A stretch of 64,000 nucleotides of DNA, from NCBI RefSeq assembly GCF_013009555.1, contig NZ_CP046176.1, forward strand, positions 5,301,501-5,365,500, read 5' to 3'. The notes under the pieces were generated by a model. The model was given only the letters and a program-made list of their open reading frames with translations. It was not told the origin of the DNA and did not search any database. The DNA comes from Phocaeicola dorei. GTDB taxonomy: Bacteria > Bacteroidota > Bacteroidia > Bacteroidales > Bacteroidaceae. Positions 26,216 to 34,761 of this stretch are shown here, one piece after another. Position numbers and translations under genes: made by a program. Each line of letters opens with the position of its first letter. The stretch's first letter is position 1.

Positions 26216-27108
26216 TGAAACATGCATTTCTGATTATCGCCCACAATGAATATCCGGTACTGGAGGTACTACTTTCCATGTTGGACGATGAACGTAATGA
26301 CATTTATTTGCATATTGACAAACGGGCTACAGAACTGTTTCAGCAAATAAAAAAAGTCAAAATGCAGAAAGCCGGCTTTTATTTAATAGAAAATCCCATC
26401 GAAGTATATTGGGGTGATATCAGCCAAGTACAAGTAGAATATCTTCTCTTTGAAACGGCCTTATCACACGGTTCCTATGCTTATTATCATTTATTATCCG
26501 GAACGGATTTGCCCATAAAAAGCCAAGATTACATTCATGCTTTTTTCCAGCAGAATGCCGGTAAAGAATTTGTAGGCTTTTGGCAGGATGCCGCTCATCA
26601 GCGTGATTTGGAGCGCAAAGTATTCCGATACTATTTTTTTACAAAAAGGTTAAAAGATAAGGAACATCTGTTACATGGAATTACAGCATTAATCCGAAAC
26701 CTCATATTAGCAGTACAGAAAATAAGCCATTATCGCAGAAAACAAACTTTTGAATTCAAAAAAGGAGGAAATTGGATAAGTATTACCGAAAACGCAGTCA
26801 AGTATCTATTACAATACAAAGAGATTGTATTAAATCGTATGAAATATACACTTTGCGCAGATGAAATATTCATTCAAACTATTTTATGGAACTCTCCTTT
26901 TCGAGAAAGAATGCATTGTACGAACAATGCCAATACCGGTAGTATGCGGGAAATTGACTGGGAGCATGGCAGCCCCTATATATGGCAGGACCATGATTAT
27001 CAAACGCTTATTAACTCTAATAAAATATTTGCACGGAAATTCAATTCAAACCAGATGGGAATTGTCTACAAGATTCAAAAATTATATTTAAAACAAGTTC
27101 CCAAATGA
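26215..27108 (+). CDS. Beta-1,6-N-acetylglucosaminyltransferase-like (GT14, Branch family)
   Basis: A 297-residue protein of the core-2/I-branching family. Motifs: KHAFLIIAHNEYPVLEVLL at the N-terminus, DIYLHIDKRA, then VYWGDISQVQVEYLLFE and the signature YYHLLSGTDLPIKS (about 91-104). The C-terminal half includes GGNWISITENAVKYLL and a CADEIFIQTI motif. Bacterial members occur in exopolysaccharide and LPS clusters and are expected to add GlcNAc, or sometimes xylose, as a branch. Base composition is more AT-rich than in the genes before it. It overlaps the next gene by 4 bases. Confidence 0.87.
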   Translation: MKHAFLIIAHNEYPVLEVLLSMLDDERNDIYLHIDKRATELFQQIKKVKMQKAGFYLIENPIEVYWGDISQVQVEYLLFETALSHGSYAYYHLLSGTDLPIKSQDYIHAFFQQNAGKEFVGFWQDAAHQRDLERKVFRYYFFTKRLKDKEHLLHGITALIRNLILAVQKISHYRRKQTFEFKKGGNWISITENAVKYLLQYKEIVLNRMKYTLCADEIFIQTILWNSPFRERMHCTNNANTGSMREIDWEHGSPYIWQDHDYQTLINSNKIFARKFNSNQMGIVYKIQKLYLKQVPK

Positions 27109-28283
27109 ATATACTATTTTATACTACCAATGAAGTTGCGCCACAATACGGAGGTGTTGAAAGAGTTACTGCTAATATTGCAAATGCATTAACTACTTTT
27201 TATAATGTGAACTGTTACTCTGCCTATAAATACAACATTGACAAATCCTTTATTAAACAGCAATTCGTTAATACAATTAAAATCAATTCTTATCACAATC
27301 TCAATAATTTAATCCAATTTATAGAACAAAATAAAATTGACGTCATTATTAATCAAGGAGAGCATAAGTTAACTAAGAGTTTAAGACTTGCTTTAAACCA
27401 GTCTCAAAATAAAAAATGCAAGCTAATGTTTGCACTCCACGTAAGTCCTGCCACGGAGATTAATTTCATCACCTTAGATAATCCTAAAAAAGAACTAAAA
27501 GAAGGAAAGAACATTAGGAAAAACATCAGCAAATTTTTATCCTTTCCATATCAAAAGATAAGAAAAATAATAAAACTACCTATTTTATATAGAGAGTCAT
27601 ATCATTTTGCCGATAAGGTTATCTTATTATCCTCTCATTTCAAAAAGCCGTTTCTAGAATACTCTCATTTGAAAGATGATAGTAAAATAAGAATAATCCA
27701 TAATGCTCTTTCATTCCACTCTTTCTATGATTTAGCCAACTATAATCACAAAAAGAAAGAAGTACTTATTGTATCCAGACTGGAAGAAGAACCTAAAAGA
27801 ATTTCTCTGGCTTTAAAGATTTGGAAGGAAATTGAAACAGACCATACTCTATCCGAATGGAAGCTAAAAATAGTAGGACATGGGAAAATGGAAAGCTGGT
27901 ACAAAAGTCTAGTCATACATTATGGCTTACAACGTGTCTTTTTTGAAGGGACAAAAAATCCGGAACCTTATTATAATGAAGCTTCTATTTTTATGATGAC
28001 CTCATCTTTTGAAGGATGGGGGCTGACATTAACCGAGGCACAACAATATGGTTGCGTTCCTTTAGCTTTTCATAGTTTTGCTTCATTGACAGACATAATA
28101 ACAGATAAAGTCAATGGGTTTGCTATCCCCAATGATGATATATCACTATATATTAAACAGATAAAGCTATTGATGACAGATGAAAAGCTACGTAAATCAA
28201 TGTCTGCCAACGCTATTGAAAGTAGCAAGCAATTTTCCATCGAAATTATCATAAAGAAATGGATGGAAGTGATCAATGAATAA
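27105..28283 (+). CDS. Glycosyltransferase family 4
   Basis: A 392-residue GT-B enzyme, last gene of the forward cluster. The N-terminal acceptor domain begins NILFYTTNEVAPQYGGVERV. The C-terminal donor domain carries KKEVLIVSRLEEEPKRI and the retaining-GT EX7E motif in SFEGWGLTLTEAQQYG (about residues 302-317). It is markedly AT-rich with many AAA/ATA/TTA codons compared with glf or pdxB, which suggests it was acquired with the GT14 gene. The donor sugar is unknown. The start overlaps the GT14 stop. Confidence 0.88.
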   Translation: MNILFYTTNEVAPQYGGVERVTANIANALTTFYNVNCYSAYKYNIDKSFIKQQFVNTIKINSYHNLNNLIQFIEQNKIDVIINQGEHKLTKSLRLALNQSQNKKCKLMFALHVSPATEINFITLDNPKKELKEGKNIRKNISKFLSFPYQKIRKIIKLPILYRESYHFADKVILLSSHFKKPFLEYSHLKDDSKIRIIHNALSFHSFYDLANYNHKKKEVLIVSRLEEEPKRISLALKIWKEIETDHTLSEWKLKIVGHGKMESWYKSLVIHYGLQRVFFEGTKNPEPYYNEASIFMMTSSFEGWGLTLTEAQQYGCVPLAFHSFASLTDIITDKVNGFAIPNDDISLYIKQIKLLMTDEKLRKSMSANAIESSKQFSIEIIIKKWMEVINE

Positions 28284-29223
28284 TCACACTTTTATTTTTA
28301 TCATACCAAATCAAAATTCTAATAATTCCATGCTCTCTTATATGCAATTACAAGATAATCAGTGCTATCCAAAATAAAATTTCATACCGTCTTAACATTA
28401 TCCCCCCCTTCAAAAAGTCCTGGCTTCCTTTAGGATTCACCTGAAAAATCAAGGGGAGAACCTTTGTTCTTAAAGTATCATTTTATTCTTTGGATAACAT
28501 CTGAAAGTATTCTTAATATATCAGCTCACTAGAAAGTTCGGAACATTTATACCCTCATGCCCTCACTACATTTTAAAACAGAATTTCGCATAACCTACTT
28601 ACTGTCAGTTATATATTCTTTCCTGTAAGCTGTTCCGACTTGATATAAAGTATGGCATTTTCAGACTTTTTCCTTGCAAAAGTGCAATAAAGAGTGTGTA
28701 CTTTCACAGAATGACGGATAACGAAGGCATGGCAACGGTGAAAAAGATCAAAACGTTTAAAAGAATTCGTTATCTTTCCTTCAAAATAAGACAATCAATA
28801 CAGGCTATCTATAAATTCTTCCAATTGCATAAGCTTTTTCTATCTCCAGATTAAACCTTTTTATATGCATCTATTCTATCTCCATAAGCTTTGGAGTTAT
28901 CTCCCAAGACTATGGAGTTAACTCCAAAGGCTTGCGGAGATAAAACAAACAGGAAGAAAGCCCTTAACCATACAGCAAGAAATGTTTAGGGATGCGGATA
29001 AGATATTTTAAGGATGAATCTGATTTTAAAACCACACAATTCCTTACGGATGAAAAAACTCCCCAATGTCCTTCTTTAAAAAAGTGAAACAATATATGAC
29101 AGGAAGATATACATCTGACTATACATACAGGACAGAAATATGAAGTGAGGGCATATATGCACCCAAACTTTTTATGAAAATACAGGCACTCTTGAGAAAT
29201 CGCAAGCGGCTGCATAAATGAAA
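28284..29223. other. Gene-free stretch holding a tandem dyad array
   Basis: About 940 bases between converging glycosyltransferase genes. Short frames on the minus strand (28609-28794 and 28964-29215) lack any recognisable protein pattern and I do not call them. The only clear structure is the 21-bp-period array at 28877. Confidence 0.5.
28877..28939. repeat. Three-unit tandem dyad array, exact 21-bp period
   Basis: Units start at 28877, 28898 and 28919, beginning TATCTCC, TATCTCC and TAACTCC. Each holds a CTCC-N9/10-GGAG dyad, for example CTCCATAAGCTTTGGAG. GGAGATAA closes the array near 28936-28943. The architecture (short dyad, variable centre, two-helical-turn period, gene-free location) mirrors the 12805 array, but the sequence differs. 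Confidence 0.7.
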
Positions 29224-30156
29224 TTAAGAGAACAACCTAAAATTCCTGAAAAACGTAGTAAAGGCCGCCCTTTTATTAAATCTTCCCAAAGCCATAGATA
29301 CCCCCCACAAACCACATATATTATAATGTTTATGCAATGAAATACGAAGGATGGTATGGATATAGCATTGCAATGCATTAATCAGCTCCGGATCATCCAC
29401 ATAATCGGAAAACATATTCCTCATCCATCTCAAGAAAAGAATAGTAGCGTGCAATTTATCTTTGTCATGACCGGCAGAATTACTGATGTTTGCACCTTCA
29501 ACATTCCTCCAACATACAGGCTGCCCCGGCAAAGAAATAACACCCCCCGCATGACGGGCAAAAGCAGCCCACGTAGCATCATCCGAACACCAAGCCATAG
29601 GAAAATGAACAAAACCACCTGCCGACTGCCATATCTCCCGACTGAACACGTACTCTACGGCAGCCGAATCTATCTTTCCCTGTAACTTATCTAGCAGCAG
29701 CCGGTAACAAGACACACTTCCTTCTTCCAAAGGACGATTGGCACGTATCCGCTTGTTTTCACCATCAATGACAGCTAATGGAAAACGAAAGAAATATCCT
29801 CGCTGATGGTGTGGGCGCGACAAAGCCTCCATGACACGTTCCACACCATCAGCCGGCATCAAATCATCATCCGAGAAAAGCCAGATAAACGGCTCTGCAG
29901 ACAGCCAGATACACCTCTCCCAATGGGCCACCAAATCTTTGCCCCCCATATTTTCGCTAAAGCGATGATACACCAGATTTACCTTATTCTGATAAGATTC
30001 CACAATCTTATCCAATCTTTCAGGACTTGCATCATCACCTATATATAACACGAACTCATCTTTATGGGCCTGAACTGCAATTGAGTCGAGCGTTTCCTTA
30101 AGGAAACGCCCCTTGTAGGCGGGAATAACAATTGCCAATTTCTTTATTTGCTCCAC
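29224..30156 (-). CDS. Glycosyltransferase family 2
   Basis: A 310-residue GT-A enzyme. AIVIPAYKGRFLKETLDSI opens the fold, GDDASPERLDKIV is the nucleotide-binding strand and WLFSDDDLMPADGV carries the metal-binding DDD (about 93-95). A later AWCSDDATWAAFARHAGG fits the acceptor/base region. The start is GTG (30154-30156), one base after the stop of the upstream ABC exporter gene, so it is co-transcribed with it. Substrate unknown. Confidence 0.85.
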   Translation of the reverse strand: MEQIKKLAIVIPAYKGRFLKETLDSIAVQAHKDEFVLYIGDDASPERLDKIVESYQNKVNLVYHRFSENMGGKDLVAHWERCIWLSAEPFIWLFSDDDLMPADGVERVMEALSRPHHQRGYFFRFPLAVIDGENKRIRANRPLEEGSVSCYRLLLDKLQGKIDSAAVEYVFSREIWQSAGGFVHFPMAWCSDDATWAAFARHAGGVISLPGQPVCWRNVEGANISNSAGHDKDKLHATILFLRWMRNMFSDYVDDPELINALQCYIHTILRISLHKHYNICGLWGVSMALGRFNKRAAFTTFFRNFRLFS

Positions 30157-30157
30157 T

Positions 30158-31996
30158 TTACAAAGACTGCATATCGTTCAACTTCTTGTAATATCCATTT
30201 AAGGCTATCAGTTCATCGTGAGTTCCTCTTTCTACAATGTCACCTTCATAAAGTACACAAATTTCATCGGCATTCTTAATGGTACTCAATCTATGCGCGA
30301 TAGCGATAGTAGTACGCGATTTCATCAAACGCTCCAACGCTTCCTGAACCAAACGCTCGGACTCTGTGTCAAGAGCCGAAGTAGCCTCATCTAATATAAG
30401 GATAGGAGGATTTTTCAAAATTGCACGGGCTATACTGACACGCTGACGCTGACCACCGGACAAACGCCCTCCACGATCACCAATCATCGTGTCATATCCT
30501 TTTTCCGTTTCCATAATGAAATCATGTGCATTCGCTATCTTGGCAGCTTCTATTACTTGCTCCATAGTGGCATTCTCTACACCAAAAGTAATATTGTTAT
30601 AGAAGGTGTCATTAAACAGAATAGCTTCCTGATTTACATTACCAATCAGAGAACGTAAACTGTGGATGGATACATCTTTCACATTCTTGCCGTCAATCAG
30701 CAATGCACCCTCCGATACATCGTGATAACGCGGTACCAAGTCCACTAAAGTAGACTTTCCGGAACCGGACTGACCCACCAGCGCAATCGTTTTTCCTTTA
30801 GGAACCGTCAGATTGATATGGTTCAAGACCGGACGTCCTTCTACATAGCTGAAACTTACATTTTTAAACTCTAACTTATCTGTGAAAGCGTCCAATGGCA
30901 AAGGCTGTTCCGGCTCTACGATATGATTTTCCGCTTTCAATATCATATCAATTCGCTCCATACTGGCCAATCCCTGCGGAATATTATAAAATGCTCTTGA
31001 AAATTCTTTCAAAGGATTGATGATACTATAAAGGATAATCAGATAAAATATGAAAGTAGCCGCATCCATCGGAGCATAGTTTGTATTTAAGATTAAAGCA
31101 CCGCCAAACAACAGCACGGTCACAATCACACAAGTACCTAAAAACTCACTCATGGGGTGGGCTGAACTTTGCCGGATAATCATCTCGTTCATTGCATCGC
31201 GGAAGTCATTGTTTGTTTTAGAGAACCGGGCAGACATTTTGCTTTCGGCTATAAACGCTTTGATAACCCTTAAACCTCCTAATGTTTCATCCAATTGGGA
31301 CATAATATCTCCCCATTGCGCCTGTGCTGTAGAGGACTGTCTTTTCAGCTTCCGGCTGACAACCCCCATTATCCAACCTGTCAGAGGTAAAATAAAGATA
31401 ACAAAAAGCGTCATTTGCCAACTTACCGAAAACAGAGTGACAAAACAAACCAAAAGAGCGATAGGATTACGGATAAGCATATCGATGGAACTGGTCAACG
31501 AGTTCTCCACCACCGTAACATCCGCACTCATACGGGCTATGATATCTCCTTTACGTTCTTCTGAGAAAAAACTCAAAGGAAGACTTAACACTTTATTATA
31601 AACCTGAATACGGATATCCCGGACAATACCTGTACGCAAAGGTACCATGACAGCCGCAGAAGCAAAATAACCGGCAGTTTTCAACATAGTCATAAAGATA
31701 AGTATTCCTCCCATCATGGCAAGTGTATAGAACGCACCATTTGTAGCCACAAAATTGCTCACAAAGTAATAGGCATTATTTATGAGTACATCCTTATCCA
31801 AATTATGAATATCCATAGGAATGTACTCATAAGACTTGGTATCAATTTTGAACAGAATGTTCAAAATTGGCACAATCGCCATGAACGAAAACACATTAAG
31901 CCATTGCGACAGAAAGTTCAGTATCAATGCCCATGTCAAATATTTGCGGTATGGAAGAATATACCGCTTCAACAAACTAAAGAACTGTTTCAGCAT
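30158..31996 (-). CDS. MsbA-type ABC exporter (fused permease/ATPase)
   Basis: A 612-residue half-transporter. The N-terminal six-helix domain spans about 1-330. The ATPase domain holds Walker A GQSGSGKST (about 398-406), the signature LSGGQRQRVSIARAI (about 505-519), Walker B ILILDEATSALD and the H-loop IAIAHRLST. I start at ATG 31996 (MLKQFFSLLKRY), since the upstream in-frame TTG is unlikely. MsbA homologues flip lipid A-core or other lipid-linked glycans across the inner membrane, which fits the surrounding glycan genes. Whether it is the essential MsbA or a cluster-specific flippase cannot be decided. Confidence 0.9.
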   Translation of the reverse strand: MLKQFFSLLKRYILPYRKYLTWALILNFLSQWLNVFSFMAIVPILNILFKIDTKSYEYIPMDIHNLDKDVLINNAYYFVSNFVATNGAFYTLAMMGGILIFMTMLKTAGYFASAAVMVPLRTGIVRDIRIQVYNKVLSLPLSFFSEERKGDIIARMSADVTVVENSLTSSIDMLIRNPIALLVCFVTLFSVSWQMTLFVIFILPLTGWIMGVVSRKLKRQSSTAQAQWGDIMSQLDETLGGLRVIKAFIAESKMSARFSKTNNDFRDAMNEMIIRQSSAHPMSEFLGTCVIVTVLLFGGALILNTNYAPMDAATFIFYLIILYSIINPLKEFSRAFYNIPQGLASMERIDMILKAENHIVEPEQPLPLDAFTDKLEFKNVSFSYVEGRPVLNHINLTVPKGKTIALVGQSGSGKSTLVDLVPRYHDVSEGALLIDGKNVKDVSIHSLRSLIGNVNQEAILFNDTFYNNITFGVENATMEQVIEAAKIANAHDFIMETEKGYDTMIGDRGGRLSGGQRQRVSIARAILKNPPILILDEATSALDTESERLVQEALERLMKSRTTIAIAHRLSTIKNADEICVLYEGDIVERGTHDELIALNGYYKKLNDMQSL

Positions 31997-32020
31997 AATT
32001 ATCAATTATATATAATGCCG

Positions 32021-32028
32021 CAAAGGTA
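32021..32028 (-). promoter_or_regulatory. -7 box of the ABC exporter gene
   Basis: The minus strand reads TACCTTTG, 24 bases upstream of ATG 31996, inside the 57-bp gap after the preceding glycosyltransferase. Confidence 0.45.
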
Positions 32029-32053
32029 ACAAAAAAGAAATAATCACCCAAGA

Positions 32054-33370
32054 TTACCCCACTTTATCCCCTAATATTTGTTCATACACGGCAAGCCTTC
32101 TTTCCTGCATCTGTCCGGGGTTATATACTTGCCGCAAACTGTCTTCCGCATGGGTAACCAACTGTCTCTGCAACTGCGGATTACTTGACAAGGCTATGAC
32201 AGCTTCTGCAAATCCGGCAGGGTCATCAACAATCAAGCAATCTTCACCATCCTTAAAATCAATGCCTTCCACACCCTTTGCCGTCGTTACAAAAGGTACT
32301 TTTGACAATACAGCATCTAATATTTTCATACGCATACCACTACCGATACGTATTGGAACAACAGCAACACTGCCTTTTAAAAAAGAGCCCAGATCTTCCA
32401 CATAGCCTACCAGCTTCAGTTCCGGGTATTCGGACTGCAAACGATTGATACACTCTCCACGCCATTTACCAATTACTTGCAATGTAAACGAAAAATGACG
32501 TTTACGCAGATGCGGAATCACTTCGTGACAGAACCATGCCACGGCATCCAGATTGGGAAAATGATCCTCACTTCCCACAAAAGTCAGGCGTCCGCTTTGG
32601 ACCGGAACAAAAGGCTGTTCCAGCCTGTCACCCACTTGCACCACAGCCGGAGAAGTGTAGATATGGTCTTTCCGTCCTATGAAGTCCTCCATAATTTTAC
32701 GGTCTACTTCAGTCAGAACAATAACATCTTTATATTTCAATAATGCACTGCGCTCAAAATCCTTTGCTATATGAAACAACATCCTGTCACCGGCAGTCTG
32801 TTCCCTGAACAAAGTAATCTCCTTTTCATTACGGATGTAGCGGAGTTCATGATGCACAAAAATAGTCTGTACATTTTCAGGCAACAAGAATCCCAATGAC
32901 AACAGTTCATAAAACTCTACTTGAATAATATCAAAACCTGAATGAGCCACCTGAGAAACATACTCCACATACCCCTGGTCTAGCGGCTGGAAACAAGAGC
33001 TGAACAAAGTACTCTTTCCCCGTACTAAATCCACAACTTCGCCCGTTTCATCCGTCCATATCTGTTGCCGGTTCATTTTACGGGTTACAGACGCATGTAT
33101 CTTTTGCAGCCATTTATAATAAAAAGGATGTTTAATTTTGGGTAATCTGACAGTTTTAGTTTTAGGAGTATAAATAAAGAAATCCACATTATCCCAAATT
33201 TTCTTCAATGACTCTACATCTTGCATACGTCTCCCTGTTTCAGGATAAAGCAATACAGATACGGCCATCTTATGACGCAAATACTCCACCATATTAAAGA
33301 AAGCTTGATTACCGCCCGAATCCAGCGGATAAGGAATGTACGGAATAATAAAAAGAATTTTCTTTCTCAT
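32054..33370 (-). CDS. Glycosyltransferase family 4
   Basis: A 438-residue GT-B enzyme. The N-terminus ILFIIPYIPYPLDSGGNQAF is the acceptor-domain opening of the family. The C-terminal domain carries FVGSEDHFPNLDAVAWF and VPIRIGSGMRMKILDAVLSK, the donor-phosphate-binding block with the catalytic Glu-like position replaced by Lys-Ile, followed by VPFVTTAKGVEGI. It resembles GT4 enzymes of exopolysaccharide loci. It heads the minus-strand run into the ABC exporter. Confidence 0.85.
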   Translation of the reverse strand: MRKKILFIIPYIPYPLDSGGNQAFFNMVEYLRHKMAVSVLLYPETGRRMQDVESLKKIWDNVDFFIYTPKTKTVRLPKIKHPFYYKWLQKIHASVTRKMNRQQIWTDETGEVVDLVRGKSTLFSSCFQPLDQGYVEYVSQVAHSGFDIIQVEFYELLSLGFLLPENVQTIFVHHELRYIRNEKEITLFREQTAGDRMLFHIAKDFERSALLKYKDVIVLTEVDRKIMEDFIGRKDHIYTSPAVVQVGDRLEQPFVPVQSGRLTFVGSEDHFPNLDAVAWFCHEVIPHLRKRHFSFTLQVIGKWRGECINRLQSEYPELKLVGYVEDLGSFLKGSVAVVPIRIGSGMRMKILDAVLSKVPFVTTAKGVEGIDFKDGEDCLIVDDPAGFAEAVIALSSNPQLQRQLVTHAEDSLRQVYNPGQMQERRLAVYEQILGDKVG

Positions 33371-33449
33371 ACTAATTGAATTTAAACAATAGTCTAATGT
33401 CTAATTTAATTTTTAGTTTAATACAGCAAATGCTATGTAGTGTATAATG

Positions 33450-33457
33450 CAAAGGTA
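33450..33457 (-). promoter_or_regulatory. -7 box of the minus-strand glycosyltransferase/ABC operon
   Basis: The minus strand reads TACCTTTG, 79 bases upstream of the start codon. A -33 box is not clear. Confidence 0.45.
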
Positions 33458-33548
33458 CAAGAAAGACTGCATACTAAAATGTTAATTATCGTTTCTTTTT
33501 AAAAGTTCAACAAAATTCCTGTTTTTTGAAAAAAAAACAAAGAAGCAA

Positions 33549-33580
33549 CTTGTTTATTTACCTGTATAACATTACATTTG
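33549..33580 (+). promoter_or_regulatory. Promoter of the plus-strand glycosyltransferase
   Basis: CTTG at 33549-33552, a 20-base spacer, then an exact TACATTTG at 33573-33580. The ATG is 35 bases downstream. Confidence 0.6.
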
Positions 33581-33615
33581 TAGAAATAAAACAAGAACTA
33601 ACTTAACAATAGAGC

Positions 33616-34599
33616 ATGAATGCACTTCCCTTGGTCAGTGTAGTGGTACCTAATTATAATTATAAACGATACCTCAATCTACGAATTCAGAGTATTCTGC
33701 AACAGACCTATCAGAATATCGAACTGATTTTACTTGATGATGCCTCAACAGACGGTAGCGAAGAGGTATTATCGGACTATCAAGACCATGCCAAAGTGAG
33801 CCATATTCTATTAAACGAACACAACACCGGAAATCCATTTAAACAATGGTTTAAAGGCATGCAATTAGCCAAAGGAAAATATATATGGATAGCCGAAGCC
33901 GATGACTTGTGTGAGCTTACTTTTTTAGAGAAAGTAGTTCCTTTAATGGAGAAATACCAACAAGCCGCCGTATGCTTTGCCGGTTCCAAGTATATTGATA
34001 AAGACGGTAATGTGCTGAGTTGCGACATGAACAAATGGAAATCTGCCATACCTCCATACGCCGTGTTTAATGGGGAAACTTATGCCGAACATAACCTTTA
34101 CTGGCGTGGTTACATAGCCAATGCAAGCTCGGCCATTTTCAGAAAAAGCATGGTAAATGTCCAAAATATGGAACAATGCCTGCAAATGCGCTACAGCGGC
34201 GACTGGCTGTTCTGGTTTTATATGGCAATGCAAGGAGACATTATAGAAAGATATGAAGTACTGAACTACTTCAGACAACATACCCAGAAAGTTACCGTCA
34301 AAGCTGAAAACAACGGAGGGGGTAAGAGCGAAGATATTGAGATAGTCCGCATTATGGAACAACACCTTACCCACCTGAGCAGATACAAACGATGTATACG
34401 GAGAGGAATGCTTTACAACCGCATTGCCAAATTAAGCACAACAGAGCAAGTAAAACTGCAATTATGGGAACTCCTCCGGCAGAAATTAAACGGAACGCGG
34501 AAAGACGGACGTCTGGAGCGCCTCAACCGGATAGCACGGCTATTCTGTCCTTTTGTTCTGACTATGAAACGAGACCGCCTTACTCCTTCCCGAAAATAG
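33616..34599 (+). CDS. Glycosyltransferase family 2
   Basis: A 327-residue GT-A enzyme. LVSVVVPNYNYKRYLNLRIQ, LLDDASTDGSEEVL and IWIAEADDLCE (metal-binding ADD, about 95-97) are textbook GT2 motifs. The acceptor side shows RYSGDWLFWFYMAMQG and a conserved YFRQHTQKVT, as in many O-antigen and capsule transferases. It is a single gene with its own promoter. The basic C-terminus may help membrane association. Confidence 0.87.
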   Translation: MNALPLVSVVVPNYNYKRYLNLRIQSILQQTYQNIELILLDDASTDGSEEVLSDYQDHAKVSHILLNEHNTGNPFKQWFKGMQLAKGKYIWIAEADDLCELTFLEKVVPLMEKYQQAAVCFAGSKYIDKDGNVLSCDMNKWKSAIPPYAVFNGETYAEHNLYWRGYIANASSAIFRKSMVNVQNMEQCLQMRYSGDWLFWFYMAMQGDIIERYEVLNYFRQHTQKVTVKAENNGGGKSEDIEIVRIMEQHLTHLSRYKRCIRRGMLYNRIAKLSTTEQVKLQLWELLRQKLNGTRKDGRLERLNRIARLFCPFVLTMKRDRLTPSRK

Positions 34600-34701
34600 A
34601 ATAAGAAACGGAAACTGCTTGCCCATATTTTCGGGCGGACTCACATGTTTGCCCCTAAAGTGAACAAATTGGCAGCCAATTTTACTTTTGGCATACCCTC
34701 T

Positions 34702-34732
34702 TTTGATATTTCTAAAATTCTGTTTACCTTTG
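34702..34732 (+). promoter_or_regulatory. Promoter of the first LTA-synthase-like gene
   Basis: TTTG at 34702-34705, a 19-base spacer, then TACCTTTG at 34725-34732. Both boxes match the Bacteroides consensus exactly. The ATG lies 29 bases downstream. Confidence 0.8.
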
Positions 34733-34761
34733 TTGTTAATCATCCGAATTGATTCAAACAA

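Noticed and set aside
28964..29215. 83-codon minus-strand frame in the gene-free gap
   Set aside because: Cys/His-rich but without any recognisable order; adjacent to the array and not followed by coding context.
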